DNA of 40,769 bases from NCBI RefSeq assembly GCF_000148725.1, contig NZ_GL476310.1, positions 275,723 to 316,491 of the forward strand, written 5' to 3'. The notes beneath the pieces were generated by a model. That model made no database searches, was not told the origin of the DNA, and saw nothing but the letters and a program-made list of their open reading frames with translations. Made by a program: the position numbers and the translations under genes. Every line of letters begins with the position of its first letter. The stretch's first letter is position 1. Below, in pieces: positions 17,119-26,089 of the stretch. The stretch comes from Roseibium sp. TrichSKD4 (GTDB taxonomy: Bacteria > Pseudomonadota > Alphaproteobacteria > Rhizobiales > Stappiaceae).

Positions 17119-18099
17119 ATGTCGCATGCCATTTTCCCGGATCTCAACCCGGCCACCTATCAACGCCACAGTTTGCATTCGGCTGAACGAGACTGGCCGG
17201 AAACCAACTGTTATCTGGATGTCTGGATTGAGCTGCTTAATGCAATGGGATTACCGCCCGAGGCCTGCCTGGGGTCGTTGATCACGCAAGATTTTGAGGG
17301 CGATCAATTCACTTTCTTCAAGGTGCCACTGGAAGACCTGGAGACTCTATTCGACATTCGTGTCACCGAGTTGGCTATCTATAAACGGGTTGAGGATCAT
17401 ATCCTCGAACAGCTTTCACGGGGGCGTCTATCTCTCGTTGAGGTAGACAGCTATTACCTCCCGGATACGCAGGGCTTTGGCTACAAGCAAGCTCACGGAA
17501 AGACCTCAATTTCGGTCAATCGGTTGGATCTTGAAGCTCGGACAATGGATTATTTCCACGGCTTGTCCTTTTACCATCTGGAAGGAGACGATCTGGACGG
17601 CATTTTTCAGCGCGGAGCTTTCGCGCGCGAGCTTCCGTTCATGCCGTATGCCGAGTTTATAAAGCTACCGGACCAATTCCCCGCCCGCGAAATGGTTGTC
17701 GAGCGGTGCCGCGCCCTTTTAAAGCGCCATATTCGGAGGCGGCCCAAAGAAAATCCGATACGCTCATTTGCTGCCGTGATGCCAGACCATGTCGAAGGAC
17801 TTGCACAACAGCCTTTCGAGGCTTTTCATCTTTACGCTTTCAATACACTGCGTCAGCTTGGGGCCAATTTTGAACTCTATGCCTCGCACCTGTCTTGGCT
17901 GGAAGAGCAGAACAGTGGGCCGGTGACGGAGGCAACAGAAGCTGCCCGCCAAATCTCGCAAACCTGTAAGACGGTCCAATTTCAGCTTGCCCGCGCAGTG
18001 ATGCGAAAGAAGTTTCAAAATCTGGACCATTTGCTCGACTCAGCGATTGATGCATGGGACGAGCTTGTCCAAACTTTGGATACCATCCCGCAGTCCTGA
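17119..18099 (+). CDS. DUF1839-family protein of the carrier-protein unit
   Basis: The 326-residue soluble protein has no signal peptide or membrane segment and matches the DUF1839 family by pattern (starts with FPDLNPATYQRHSLH and ERDWPETNCYLDVWIELL; later EVDSYYLPDTQG). The mixed alpha/beta N-terminal half contains the conserved EVDSYYLPDT-type segment. The C-terminal third is helical. DUF1839 genes recur next to amino acid:[carrier protein] ligases in Alphaproteobacteria, so it probably acts on the loaded carrier. The EVD/H-rich motifs and size are compatible with an amidase- or peptidase-like thiol/acyl-transfer fold, but no catalytic triad can be asserted. It starts 6 nt after the ligase stop. 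Confidence 0.82.
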   Translation: MSHAIFPDLNPATYQRHSLHSAERDWPETNCYLDVWIELLNAMGLPPEACLGSLITQDFEGDQFTFFKVPLEDLETLFDIRVTELAIYKRVEDHILEQLSRGRLSLVEVDSYYLPDTQGFGYKQAHGKTSISVNRLDLEARTMDYFHGLSFYHLEGDDLDGIFQRGAFARELPFMPYAEFIKLPDQFPAREMVVERCRALLKRHIRRRPKENPIRSFAAVMPDHVEGLAQQPFEAFHLYAFNTLRQLGANFELYASHLSWLEEQNSGPVTEATEAARQISQTCKTVQFQLARAVMRKKFQNLDHLLDSAIDAWDELVQTLDTIPQS

Positions 18100-18102
18100 G
18101 GC

Positions 18103-20643
18103 TTGGACCTAACCTTGACCGAACCCAAAAGTCTTTCTCCGATCTGGTCCCCGTCAGGGATGCATCTGTACGCCGCAGAAGCGGTCCTCAATGAAGGTTG
18201 GTCACTGGCGCTAACTGAACCGGATAGATTTTTAGACCCTGAAGAGCTGGCGGATGCGGGGCTGAACTGGGTTGCCGCCAAGGTGCCCGGTACGGGCGCT
18301 GCATCATTGGCAGAAGCGGGCCTCTATGACCCGGAAAACCCGCACCCTCTTCATGACCGTGATGTCTGGTACAGAACCCGGTTTGAAGTTGAGCATCCGG
18401 GCGCAAAGCGAATTGTTTTCGGCGGTTTGGCTACAATTGCCGAAGTGTTCTTAAACGGCGAAAAACTCTTGGAAACCGAAAGCATGTTTCTGGCTCAAGA
18501 GGTTTTCGCCAAGGTCAAAGATACAAACACGCTTGCCATCTGTTTTCGCGCCCTTGAACCACGCCTTGGCAAGAGGGGGCCACGTGCGCGATGGAAAACG
18601 CAGCTTACCGCTACGCAAGGCCTGCGCCATTTCCGCACCACCTTGTTGGGGCACATGCCGGGCTGGTGCCCGGAAGTCCATGCCGTTGGTCCGTGGCGCC
18701 CCATCACACTGCATGATGCGCAAGCTCCGGTTCTTTCAAACCTGAAAATTCAGTCCGAGCTCTTGCCAGACGGCGCTGGGCGATTGTCCGTGTCTTTTGA
18801 GGCAGGCAAGTTAGACGCTGTCCCGCACATTTCGTGCGCGGGCTCTGAGTGCGCGATGACAAGGGGGGGAAATGGTCGATGGGTGGCAAGTGTTGAGCTT
18901 GCCGATATCCATCCCTGGATGCCCTCCACACACGGCACACCACATGTGTATGAGGTGGCTTTAGACATCGACGGACAGGCTGTCAGTTTGGGTAAAACCG
19001 GCTTCCGGCGCATTGAGGTTGATCGCGGAGCAGATGGAAAAGGCTTCGGCCTCAAGATCAACAGTGTCCCCGTCTTCTGCCGGGGAGCGGTGTGGACGCA
19101 GGCCGATTTGCTGGGCCTGTCGGGTACTAAAGAGGCCTATCGCCCGCTGCTTGAGCTTGCCCGTGATGCGGGCATGAATATGCTGCGCATCGGTGGGACT
19201 ATGACCTACAAGACACGGGCGTTCTTTGACCTGTGTGCGGAGCTGGGTATTCTGGTTTGGCAGGATTTCCAGTTCGCCAATTTCGACTATCCCGTTGCCG
19301 ATGATGCATTCGCGGACCTCGTACGCGCTGAAACCCGTCATCAATTGCAGATGCTCGAAGGTTGTCCTGCCCTTGCGGTCTTATGTGGTGGCAGCGAAAT
19401 CTTCCAGCAAGGCGCGATGATGGGGCTTCCGGAAAGCCGTTGGCGGGGGGCGCTCTCTCAAACGCTTTTGGCGGATTGTGCAGCAGAACTTCGGCCGGAT
19501 GTTCCTTACGTTGAAAACTCCCCGGTCGGCGGACATCTTCCATTTTCTGCCAATGAGGGCATTGCACATTATTATGGGGTTGGGGCCTATCAGCAGCCTC
19601 TTGAGGATGCTCGCCGCGCCAATGTCCGATTTACGACCGAATGTCTGGCCTTCTCCAACGTGCCAACGCGGAGAGCATTGGAGCAAAATTTCGCCCTGTC
19701 CGTTGATGATCCGAGATGGAAAGCAGGTATCCCGCGTGATCGCGGCGCGGATTGGGACTTTGAAGATGTCCGAAACCACTACCTGAAACGCCTTTACGAC
19801 ATCGAAGGTCCGGACATTCGCGACGCCGATCCCGAGCGCTACCTTGACCTCTCAAGAGCCGTTGTTGCAGACGTTCTGGAGGCAACGATTTCCGAATGGA
19901 GGCGCTCACAAAGCTCGTGTCAGGGAGCGCTGGTCTGGACGTTTCAAGATGTGGCAACCGGTGCAGGCTGGGGCGTTGTAGATGCTGCCGGTCATCCGAA
20001 GTCCGCTTATTATGCGCTTAAGCGGTCGTACCAACCGCTCCATGTTGCCTTGATCGATGAAGGGACAAACGGTGTTCAGGTTCATCTGACCAATGACACG
20101 CCCTTAAGTCAAAACATTCGCTTGGAAGTCACGTGTTTGCGGGGCGGTGCAGTTCCAGTAGTCAAAGGACAACGCGATCTCGTGCTGACGGCCCAAGCTC
20201 AAATGGACCTGCCAACGACGGACCTGTTCGGGGCATTTTTTGATACCGGATATGTTTTCAAGTTTGGCCCTGCCTCACATGATGTTGTCGTTGCGCGGCT
20301 GATCGCTTCCAACACCGATTTGGTCTTGTCGGAGGCGGTTCATTTCCCGCTTGGTTTTTCAACCGAGCAGTTTCCGCTGAAGGTATCTTTCGAGTTCACG
20401 GAGGTGGATGGTGGTGAGTGGGTCTTGAGCCTAGAAACAGAGAAAACGCTTCGGTTCGTGCAACTGGACTTTTTGGACTTTCGAACATCAGATGACGGGT
20501 TTACGCTTGTCCCGGGGCGAAAAAAGCAGGTGCGCTTGAAACCGGAACCCGGAACCGAACACACCCGGCCGCAGGGTAGCCTTCGAGCGCTAAACGGTCT
20601 TGGAGAACTGAACCTCAGCCCTGACGTATCGAAAAAGACCTAG
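18103..20643 (+). CDS. Glycoside hydrolase family 2 protein, beta-mannosidase-like, cytoplasmic
   Basis: The 846-residue protein has a jelly-roll sugar-binding domain (about 40-210), an immunoglobulin-like linker, a TIM barrel (about 315-640) and C-terminal beta domains. Barrel landmarks are LRIGGTMTYKTRAFFDLC and ILVWQDFQFANFDYP, close to beta-mannosidases. The probable acid/base is E432 in LCGGSEIFQQ and the probable nucleophile is E513 in RFTTECLAFSNVP. There is no signal peptide, so it should be cytoplasmic, which is unusual for polymer degradation. The start is probably TTG at 18103, with GAGG just upstream, 3 nt after the DUF1839 stop. Its place in the carrier-protein unit suggests trimming or transglycosylation of a glycoside made in the cell. 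Confidence 0.85.
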   Translation: MDLTLTEPKSLSPIWSPSGMHLYAAEAVLNEGWSLALTEPDRFLDPEELADAGLNWVAAKVPGTGAASLAEAGLYDPENPHPLHDRDVWYRTRFEVEHPGAKRIVFGGLATIAEVFLNGEKLLETESMFLAQEVFAKVKDTNTLAICFRALEPRLGKRGPRARWKTQLTATQGLRHFRTTLLGHMPGWCPEVHAVGPWRPITLHDAQAPVLSNLKIQSELLPDGAGRLSVSFEAGKLDAVPHISCAGSECAMTRGGNGRWVASVELADIHPWMPSTHGTPHVYEVALDIDGQAVSLGKTGFRRIEVDRGADGKGFGLKINSVPVFCRGAVWTQADLLGLSGTKEAYRPLLELARDAGMNMLRIGGTMTYKTRAFFDLCAELGILVWQDFQFANFDYPVADDAFADLVRAETRHQLQMLEGCPALAVLCGGSEIFQQGAMMGLPESRWRGALSQTLLADCAAELRPDVPYVENSPVGGHLPFSANEGIAHYYGVGAYQQPLEDARRANVRFTTECLAFSNVPTRRALEQNFALSVDDPRWKAGIPRDRGADWDFEDVRNHYLKRLYDIEGPDIRDADPERYLDLSRAVVADVLEATISEWRRSQSSCQGALVWTFQDVATGAGWGVVDAAGHPKSAYYALKRSYQPLHVALIDEGTNGVQVHLTNDTPLSQNIRLEVTCLRGGAVPVVKGQRDLVLTAQAQMDLPTTDLFGAFFDTGYVFKFGPASHDVVVARLIASNTDLVLSEAVHFPLGFSTEQFPLKVSFEFTEVDGGEWVLSLETEKTLRFVQLDFLDFRTSDDGFTLVPGRKKQVRLKPEPGTEHTRPQGSLRALNGLGELNLSPDVSKKT

Positions 20644-22364
20644 CGCTCAATCAGGTTTTCCAGATATCCAAAAAACGATTCTCGAGCGGCTGGTGGTGTC
20701 AGATTGTGGTCTGCGTTTGGCACCTTGGTCAGGGTCACGTTCGGATAGGCGCGAAGGCCCTTCCGATCTTTGCCAAAATAGAGCGCCAACTGTTCTAGGC
20801 TCTGATCGCCCTCACTGCAGAGAAAATACATTGAAACATCACGTGCACGAAGGGCTTTGAAGATCTCATGGCACTCCTGGCGAAACCGTCCATGCTTGGA
20901 AATGTTAGGCCAGACTGGTGCAATCATGTGAGAAACACGCGTGACAGCATGGCTGCTCAAGCCGCGCATGACACCGGGAATGCTGATGTCCCCGGTCAAA
21001 AGCCGCTTCAAGGTTTTGGGGTCACCAAACCGCTTCTTGTAATCCCCCATGGAGCGCGGCCCCATGCGTGTTGGGTCAGTCAGGCTTTCCTCCGGGTCCC
21101 AAATCAATCGGACCTGATTGCACAAAAACAATTGAGTGATCCGATCATCTCGAAACGCGGCCTGAAACGCAGTATAGGCCCCGCTACACCGTCCCACCAA
21201 GGTGATCGGGCCGGAGGTCTTTGTTCGGATGAAATCAATGAGCGCGCTGGTGTCCTTGATCGGACCCTCCGTATAAAGCACTTGCTCCGGCTCACTGTTA
21301 GCTGGAGGACTATCGCCAATATTGGCGAAATCAGCCCGTAAACAAAGCGCACCTTTCGAGGCACATCGTCGGCTTGCCTCAACCCACGCACGCGCCCAAC
21401 CACCATGATGGTCGTACCCAGAATTCAAAAAGATAAGTGCAGGCGCATCCGGCTCGGAGGCTTCAGGTGAGCAAAGCACTCCATAAAGCGGCGCGCTTCC
21501 TTCAATAATGACACCCTCTTCAATGTAGCCAGAGCCACTTACATGCGTGGACCAGGTGGTCTGAAGCGGGAAAATGCTGGTAGCTGCGGAGGAGTGCTCA
21601 ATGCACCAGTCAACAATCTGGCTCAATACCTGATCAGGAATAATGGAGGCCGTTGGGTCTTCCAACAATTGAGTGTAGCCATCAAACGCGATTTCTGAAA
21701 CAGGGCAACCTGCTTCCTTCATTTGCGCCACAAACTTCTGATCGGACGCTTTGTCCTCTCGACTAACCACCAGAGTGGGAATATTGGCAAGTCGAGGCGG
21801 AGAAAAGGTCCGGAGATCCTCCGCTAGCCGTGGCTCCATGATAATGCCAGCAATGGACACGTGGCCCAGTAGTATTTGAAAAGCATCAAGGCCTAGGCCA
21901 TCATGAATGACCTTCGCTCGTAGCTCCACCTCACGCAAATATCTTCTGGGGTTACCAACAGGGGCTGCATGCACAACACCCTTTACAAGGGAGTGGCTAT
22001 AAATCTGCTGGGCAATAACGCTTCCCAACCCAAACCCGAAAATGATGATTTCATCTGCGCCGCTTACCTTGTGCAAGGTGTCCAGCGCTGACAGGGCTGA
22101 GCTTTCCCAGGCTTGCAAACTTTGCCCGTCTCTTGGGTCCAATGCGTCAACGGTGCCGGGGTAGTCAAACCGCAAGGAAGCGATACCCGCTTGCGAGAGT
22201 TCTTCGGCGAGTCGGCGGAAAAACTTCCGGGTGCAAAGTTCATCAAAACCCCACGGCCGCAGCATGAGAACCGCTGCGCTACGGCGGGTTTCCAGGTTTG
22301 GAGCGGCGAAAATGCCATGACTATCGATCAGTGAAACGGGAACAGGGCGCAGATGATCAATCAT
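20640..22364 (-). CDS. Two-lobed alpha/beta-hydrolase with Cys nucleophile
   Basis: The 574-residue protein is two alpha/beta-hydrolase domains in tandem (about 1-260 and 285-574). The first nucleophile elbow reads GFGLG (110-114), with Gly at the catalytic position, so the first lobe looks inactive. The second reads GRCSG (391-395), with C393 as nucleophile and D520 (SEGDQS) and H553 (ADHNLT) completing a Cys-Asp-His triad. There is no signal peptide. The gene converges on the GH2 gene with a 4-nt overlap and overlaps the upstream flippase gene by 8 nt, so it is transcribed with the flippase. Hydrolase, thioesterase or acyltransferase activity on a carrier- or glycan-linked group is possible. 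It resembles hydrolases associated with polysaccharide export systems. Confidence 0.83.
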   Translation of the reverse strand: MIDHLRPVPVSLIDSHGIFAAPNLETRRSAAVLMLRPWGFDELCTRKFFRRLAEELSQAGIASLRFDYPGTVDALDPRDGQSLQAWESSALSALDTLHKVSGADEIIIFGFGLGSVIAQQIYSHSLVKGVVHAAPVGNPRRYLREVELRAKVIHDGLGLDAFQILLGHVSIAGIIMEPRLAEDLRTFSPPRLANIPTLVVSREDKASDQKFVAQMKEAGCPVSEIAFDGYTQLLEDPTASIIPDQVLSQIVDWCIEHSSAATSIFPLQTTWSTHVSGSGYIEEGVIIEGSAPLYGVLCSPEASEPDAPALIFLNSGYDHHGGWARAWVEASRRCASKGALCLRADFANIGDSPPANSEPEQVLYTEGPIKDTSALIDFIRTKTSGPITLVGRCSGAYTAFQAAFRDDRITQLFLCNQVRLIWDPEESLTDPTRMGPRSMGDYKKRFGDPKTLKRLLTGDISIPGVMRGLSSHAVTRVSHMIAPVWPNISKHGRFRQECHEIFKALRARDVSMYFLCSEGDQSLEQLALYFGKDRKGLRAYPNVTLTKVPNADHNLTPPAARESFFGYLENLIER

Positions 22365-23877
22365 TCAGCGAACGCTTCTCTGCAGGAGCCAGAAAATACA
22401 GTGATTTAATCGCAACGTCTTGGAGGCGTTCCGGAATAACCTTTGGAAGATTGGCTTCTATTGCCCAAATGTCTTCTACGGGAATGCATTTCAAAAGCCG
22501 AAGCGAGAACAGATAGGAGAACGCGCCAGCAGCAATTGCCAAACCCAGACCCCAGATGTCCGGCTGATACGACAGGGTGAAGTGTGCAGCAGCAGCGCAG
22601 GCAATTCCCGCTGAAAGCAATCGGATCATTTCCCAGACATCAAATTTCACGTCGAGCTTGAACCAGCAAAAAAGGACGAGCCATAGAAGCCAGATTATGT
22701 GGATCGCGGCCCGAACCCAAGCGGCACCTTCGCCGCCGAGCGAGGGAACCACAAGAGCGAGTACGCCAACAGAAAGCACCGCGAGTATGGGAGTGGAGTA
22801 AAGGAAAAAGGAGGACATTTCTCTTGCACTGATAGTCAAGGACGGAACCATAGACAGGGCAGTCGCAAGCGCAGAGGCGACAATGATGATGGCCATCGGT
22901 ATGGCTGCCGCAAATTCAGGGACGAACAAGAGGGGCAGCATTACCGGGATCACAGCTGCCCCGCCGAAGCAAATTGGCATCATCATGAGTGTGATCCATC
23001 GCAACACTCTTTGATAAGTCAGGTTTATCTGTTGCACATCGTCGTTATCGTGGTGGCGCCCCATATGTGGGGTCAGGGCGGCGACCATTTGAGTTGGTAG
23101 TTGAACAACGAGATTGGACAGGGTCAGCCCTGCGGCGTAGTAGCCGATTTCCGTTGTCGAAAAATATAACCCGAGGAACAGGATTTCGATCCGACCCCAG
23201 ATCATCAATCCCATAATGTCAGAGAACCACTCATTGCGGGCATGTGCGCGCATTTTGGGTTGGACAACGACGCCTTCTGCAGCAGGTATTTTGATATATT
23301 TTGAAAGTTTGACCAATTGCGGAATGTATCTGGCGACATAACCTGCAAGTGCCCCGGGAACGCCAAAAAAATAGGCGCCAATCAGCACGCACGGCAGTTG
23401 AAGCAAACACCCAATAAAGACCAGCCGTCCCGTTTCGTCAAAACGATTCAAGCCCCGCGCAGAGGCCTCCGCGATTGAGGCCAAACTGAACACTGCAAAG
23501 AACAGCGCTATCATCATCCAGGTTTCAGGAGTGTAGGTAAAAGCTCCATCAGAGTTCTGGAATACGTAACCGTACCCAGCGAACCCCAAGGTAGTCAGAG
23601 CAACTGGCATTGCGAAATAGGGAAGCAGCACCCTGGTCAGACCACCACCGGGATTGCCGGGGCGGTCATATCTCGGCATATAGCGGTTCAAAATGTGGGA
23701 AATTCCCAAGCCTGCAACCAGCGTCATAGTTGTTGTCAACCACAGGGAAAATGCGATCGCACCGCTGCCGTCAGGCCCCAACAACCGCGCAATACCGATG
23801 CTGCAGAGAAAACCGAAGGAAAGGGAAACGAGACCGGCCAATGTACTGAAGGCGGAAGCTGTAATAAAACTGGCCAT
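22357..23877 (-). CDS. Polysaccharide flippase (Wzx/MOP superfamily)
   Basis: The 506-residue integral membrane protein has about 12-14 hydrophobic segments and the N-terminal pattern of lipopolysaccharide/polyunsaturated-linked flippases (SLSFGFLCSIGIARLLGPDGSGAIAF shortened here to the block near residues 18-43). It would flip undecaprenyl-linked oligosaccharide units across the inner membrane. Its stop lies inside the start of the alpha/beta-hydrolase gene, so the two are coupled. The GT2 gene is 60 nt upstream on the same strand. No Wzy polymerase or initiating phosphoglycosyl transferase is visible nearby, so the pathway must use genes elsewhere. Confidence 0.87.
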   Translation of the reverse strand: MASFITASAFSTLAGLVSLSFGFLCSIGIARLLGPDGSGAIAFSLWLTTTMTLVAGLGISHILNRYMPRYDRPGNPGGGLTRVLLPYFAMPVALTTLGFAGYGYVFQNSDGAFTYTPETWMMIALFFAVFSLASIAEASARGLNRFDETGRLVFIGCLLQLPCVLIGAYFFGVPGALAGYVARYIPQLVKLSKYIKIPAAEGVVVQPKMRAHARNEWFSDIMGLMIWGRIEILFLGLYFSTTEIGYYAAGLTLSNLVVQLPTQMVAALTPHMGRHHDNDDVQQINLTYQRVLRWITLMMMPICFGGAAVIPVMLPLLFVPEFAAAIPMAIIIVASALATALSMVPSLTISAREMSSFFLYSTPILAVLSVGVLALVVPSLGGEGAAWVRAAIHIIWLLWLVLFCWFKLDVKFDVWEMIRLLSAGIACAAAAHFTLSYQPDIWGLGLAIAAGAFSYLFSLRLLKCIPVEDIWAIEANLPKVIPERLQDVAIKSLYFLAPAEKRSLND

Positions 23878-23937
23878 GGAGTGTTTGTACGCTGGTCTGA
23901 AGAATGGGAGGCGAAATCTAGCTTGCGATCTTTGCTA

Positions 23938-24861
23938 TCACATCCGACCTAGCAAAGTCTGCAGGATACGGCGACGAACGGTTCCGCGGGTCAAGGCAAG
24001 CCGAAGCATTGTGACAAGGTCTCCCTTGGCGCGGGCCCTATGAAATGCCGCAATAGGTGCCATAAGCGCCATATCCTCTAGTCGTTTGTCCAGCGCTTCA
24101 AGCTCTTGCACTGTGAACTTGTGCAGATGCTCGGACCGAAGTTCCTGTAAATGGTGTCGGAGCATCGTCGTATCTGTTGTGCTGCGGGAATAGGGGGAGG
24201 CAACTTTACTCAATGGCCCAACCGGTAGCGCATAGATGTAAAGCGGCTCATCTATGAACAGGGCCCGTCCACCAGCTAAGAGAATTTGCAGGTTCAGGAG
24301 AAGATCCTCACCCACTCGCACATCTTCGTTATAGCGAAATTCATGAGTCTCGAGAAAAGACCGACGCATGAGCGGCTGAAGATATCCGAGATCATGTTGG
24401 TCTTCACGGCCTTGATGCAAGAAATCGAGAAAGGTCAACGCACCGGTTTGCCGCTCGTCATATATCGGACCTGTTTGCTTTCCAGCGACGGCATCAAACC
24501 CCATGATATTGTCCGCGATAAAGTCGAAATCAGGTGCTTGGGCCAGCAAAACCTCGAGGCGTTTCGGATGCCAAAGGTCATCAGAATCCAATAGGCCAAC
24601 CCAAGTGCCTTTCGCTTTATCCAATGCTGCGTTTCTGGCTGCCGAGGGCCCTTGGTTTTTTTCGAAATGTATAAGCGTGACCCTGGTGTCGGTCTCGTAG
24701 GTTTTTGAAACAAATTCCGCAGTGCCGTCTGTTGATCCATCATCCACCACGAGAACTTCAACAGAGTGGTTGTGTTGTCCTAGCGCACTGTCAATCGCGT
24801 GGTTTACACATGCTTTGGTGTTATAGCAGGGGATGATTACCGAAACTTCAGGTATGGGCAT
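23938..24861 (-). CDS. GT2-family glycosyltransferase
   Basis: The 307-residue GT-A fold enzyme opens with VSVIIPCYNTKACVNHAID. It has the nucleotide-binding DDGSTDG (40-46) and the metal-binding DSD in LLDSDDLWHP (92-94), followed by an acceptor region with no membrane segment. It is an inverting sugar transferase, probably assembling the lipid-linked repeat unit moved by the neighbouring flippase. It is divergent from the deacetylase gene on the other strand, with a 103-nt gap between them that must hold both promoters. Donor and acceptor sugars cannot be predicted from sequence. Confidence 0.9.
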   Translation of the reverse strand: MPIPEVSVIIPCYNTKACVNHAIDSALGQHNHSVEVLVVDDGSTDGTAEFVSKTYETDTRVTLIHFEKNQGPSAARNAALDKAKGTWVGLLDSDDLWHPKRLEVLLAQAPDFDFIADNIMGFDAVAGKQTGPIYDERQTGALTFLDFLHQGREDQHDLGYLQPLMRRSFLETHEFRYNEDVRVGEDLLLNLQILLAGGRALFIDEPLYIYALPVGPLSKVASPYSRSTTDTTMLRHHLQELRSEHLHKFTVQELEALDKRLEDMALMAPIAAFHRARAKGDLVTMLRLALTRGTVRRRILQTLLGRM

Positions 24862-24964
24862 TCAAAGGCTCATTAGGGCGTTGATGAAATACTAAAAACG
24901 ATCATCGGGTTTATAACCTCGCTAAGTTGACGCAATTTCTGGTAGCTGTCTTTTTGGAGTGGGC

Positions 24965-26080
24965 ATGCCTCTTTTTTTTCAAAATATGCGTCGGGTTTTT
25001 AGAGAACTGAATGAAACGCCGCTTTCAGATCTGCCAGTGGCTTTGACGGGGTATGCAAAGCCTAAGATTGAAAAAGGCATTGAAACGGGAGCCTTCAGAC
25101 TTGGGCTTATGAACTTGTTAAGTTCCCGGTTTCGTGGTCCGGGAATAGCTTTGATGTTTCACGAAATTCAGACGGATGTCGAAAGCGAGTTGTTAACTGG
25201 GTGCCCGCCTGAGCAATTGCGCGAGATATTGAGAGCAATCAAAAGCGATGGCCGGGATGTTGTAACAATTGAAGAAGGGCTGGCGCAGCTTGGACAACAG
25301 AACCCGAAACCGTTTGCGCTCCTGACTCTTGACGACGCTTATCGTGATAACCTGGAAATTGCGCTGCCCATATTGGAAGAGTTTGCAGCGCCAACCACTC
25401 TTTTTGTTCCCACAGGCATGATAAATCGCCAATTGGATGTCTGGTGGCTTGAGCTTCGGGCAGTTCTAAAGCATCACGAAACCTTTGCTTTTCCGCCAAT
25501 GGATCGCGTGTTTGTGTGTGCTGACACAGCAAGCAAAGCGGCAGCCTTAAGAAAGGTTACCGCTTGGGTCGGCACCGACCAAGGCCGAGTGAACGAACTG
25601 ACTGCAGCTTTGGCGCCCTACGGGATGAACAAAGCGTCTTTAATTGATAGCTACGCTATGGACGACGCCACTTTAAAGCAGTTTGCGGCGCACCCCTTGG
25701 TCACGATTGGTGCCCACACGACCACCCATCGATTTATGTCTCAATTGAGCGATGATGAAGTCATGCGCGAATTTAAAGACAATAAGGAGTTTCTCGAAAA
25801 TCTCATTGGCCAGAGGGTTGAATTTTTAGCATACCCGTATGGAACCGAGGGGGCTTGCGGCGAGCGGGAAGCAAATCTTGCCAAAGAGGCTGGTTTCAAA
25901 GCAGCCTTCACAACAAGGCCCGGTCACGTGTTTGCTGAGCATCTAAAACTGCCGCATCTGCTGCCGAGAATTGATGTGGGTTATTTCCCTCAGCGCAAAG
26001 CAGCGTTAGCCAGTCGGCTTTCGGGCTTCCAGAGAGCCATGTTGACCGGATGGAAAGAGCCCATCGCCACCTTGACCTGA
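24965..26080 (+). CDS. Polysaccharide deacetylase-family protein (CE4/NodB-like)
   Basis: The 371-residue protein has a NodB homology domain: motif 1 TLDD (121-124, with metal/catalytic Asp), motif 2 HTTTH (251-255, metal His pair) and motif 3 in FLAYPYGTEGACG. It would remove N-acetyl (or other acyl) groups from a sugar polymer or lipid-linked oligosaccharide. An inserted stretch of about 90 residues between motifs 1 and 2 is common in the polysaccharide-gene-linked branch of the family. I see no signal peptide, so action on the cytoplasmic side is likely. Start chosen: the ATG at 24965, with GGAG 5 nt upstream, rather than GTG at 24959. Confidence 0.87.
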   Translation: MPLFFQNMRRVFRELNETPLSDLPVALTGYAKPKIEKGIETGAFRLGLMNLLSSRFRGPGIALMFHEIQTDVESELLTGCPPEQLREILRAIKSDGRDVVTIEEGLAQLGQQNPKPFALLTLDDAYRDNLEIALPILEEFAAPTTLFVPTGMINRQLDVWWLELRAVLKHHETFAFPPMDRVFVCADTASKAAALRKVTAWVGTDQGRVNELTAALAPYGMNKASLIDSYAMDDATLKQFAAHPLVTIGAHTTTHRFMSQLSDDEVMREFKDNKEFLENLIGQRVEFLAYPYGTEGACGEREANLAKEAGFKAAFTTRPGHVFAEHLKLPHLLPRIDVGYFPQRKAALASRLSGFQRAMLTGWKEPIATLT

Positions 26081-26089
26081 GTTTTCAGG
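26076..26089. terminator. Small bidirectional hairpin between convergent deacetylase and GT4 genes
   Basis: CCTGA (26076-26080) pairs with TCAGG (26085-26089) around GTTT, spanning both stop codons of the convergent genes. The stem is only 5 bp, and the T-runs are weak on both sides. It is a candidate shared terminator at low confidence. Confidence 0.25.

Noticed and set aside
16219-17178. 319-residue minus-strand open frame across the amino acid:[carrier protein] ligase gene
   Set aside because: It is the antisense shadow of a gene with clear family motifs; the product is rich in His/Arg/Pro with no domain.
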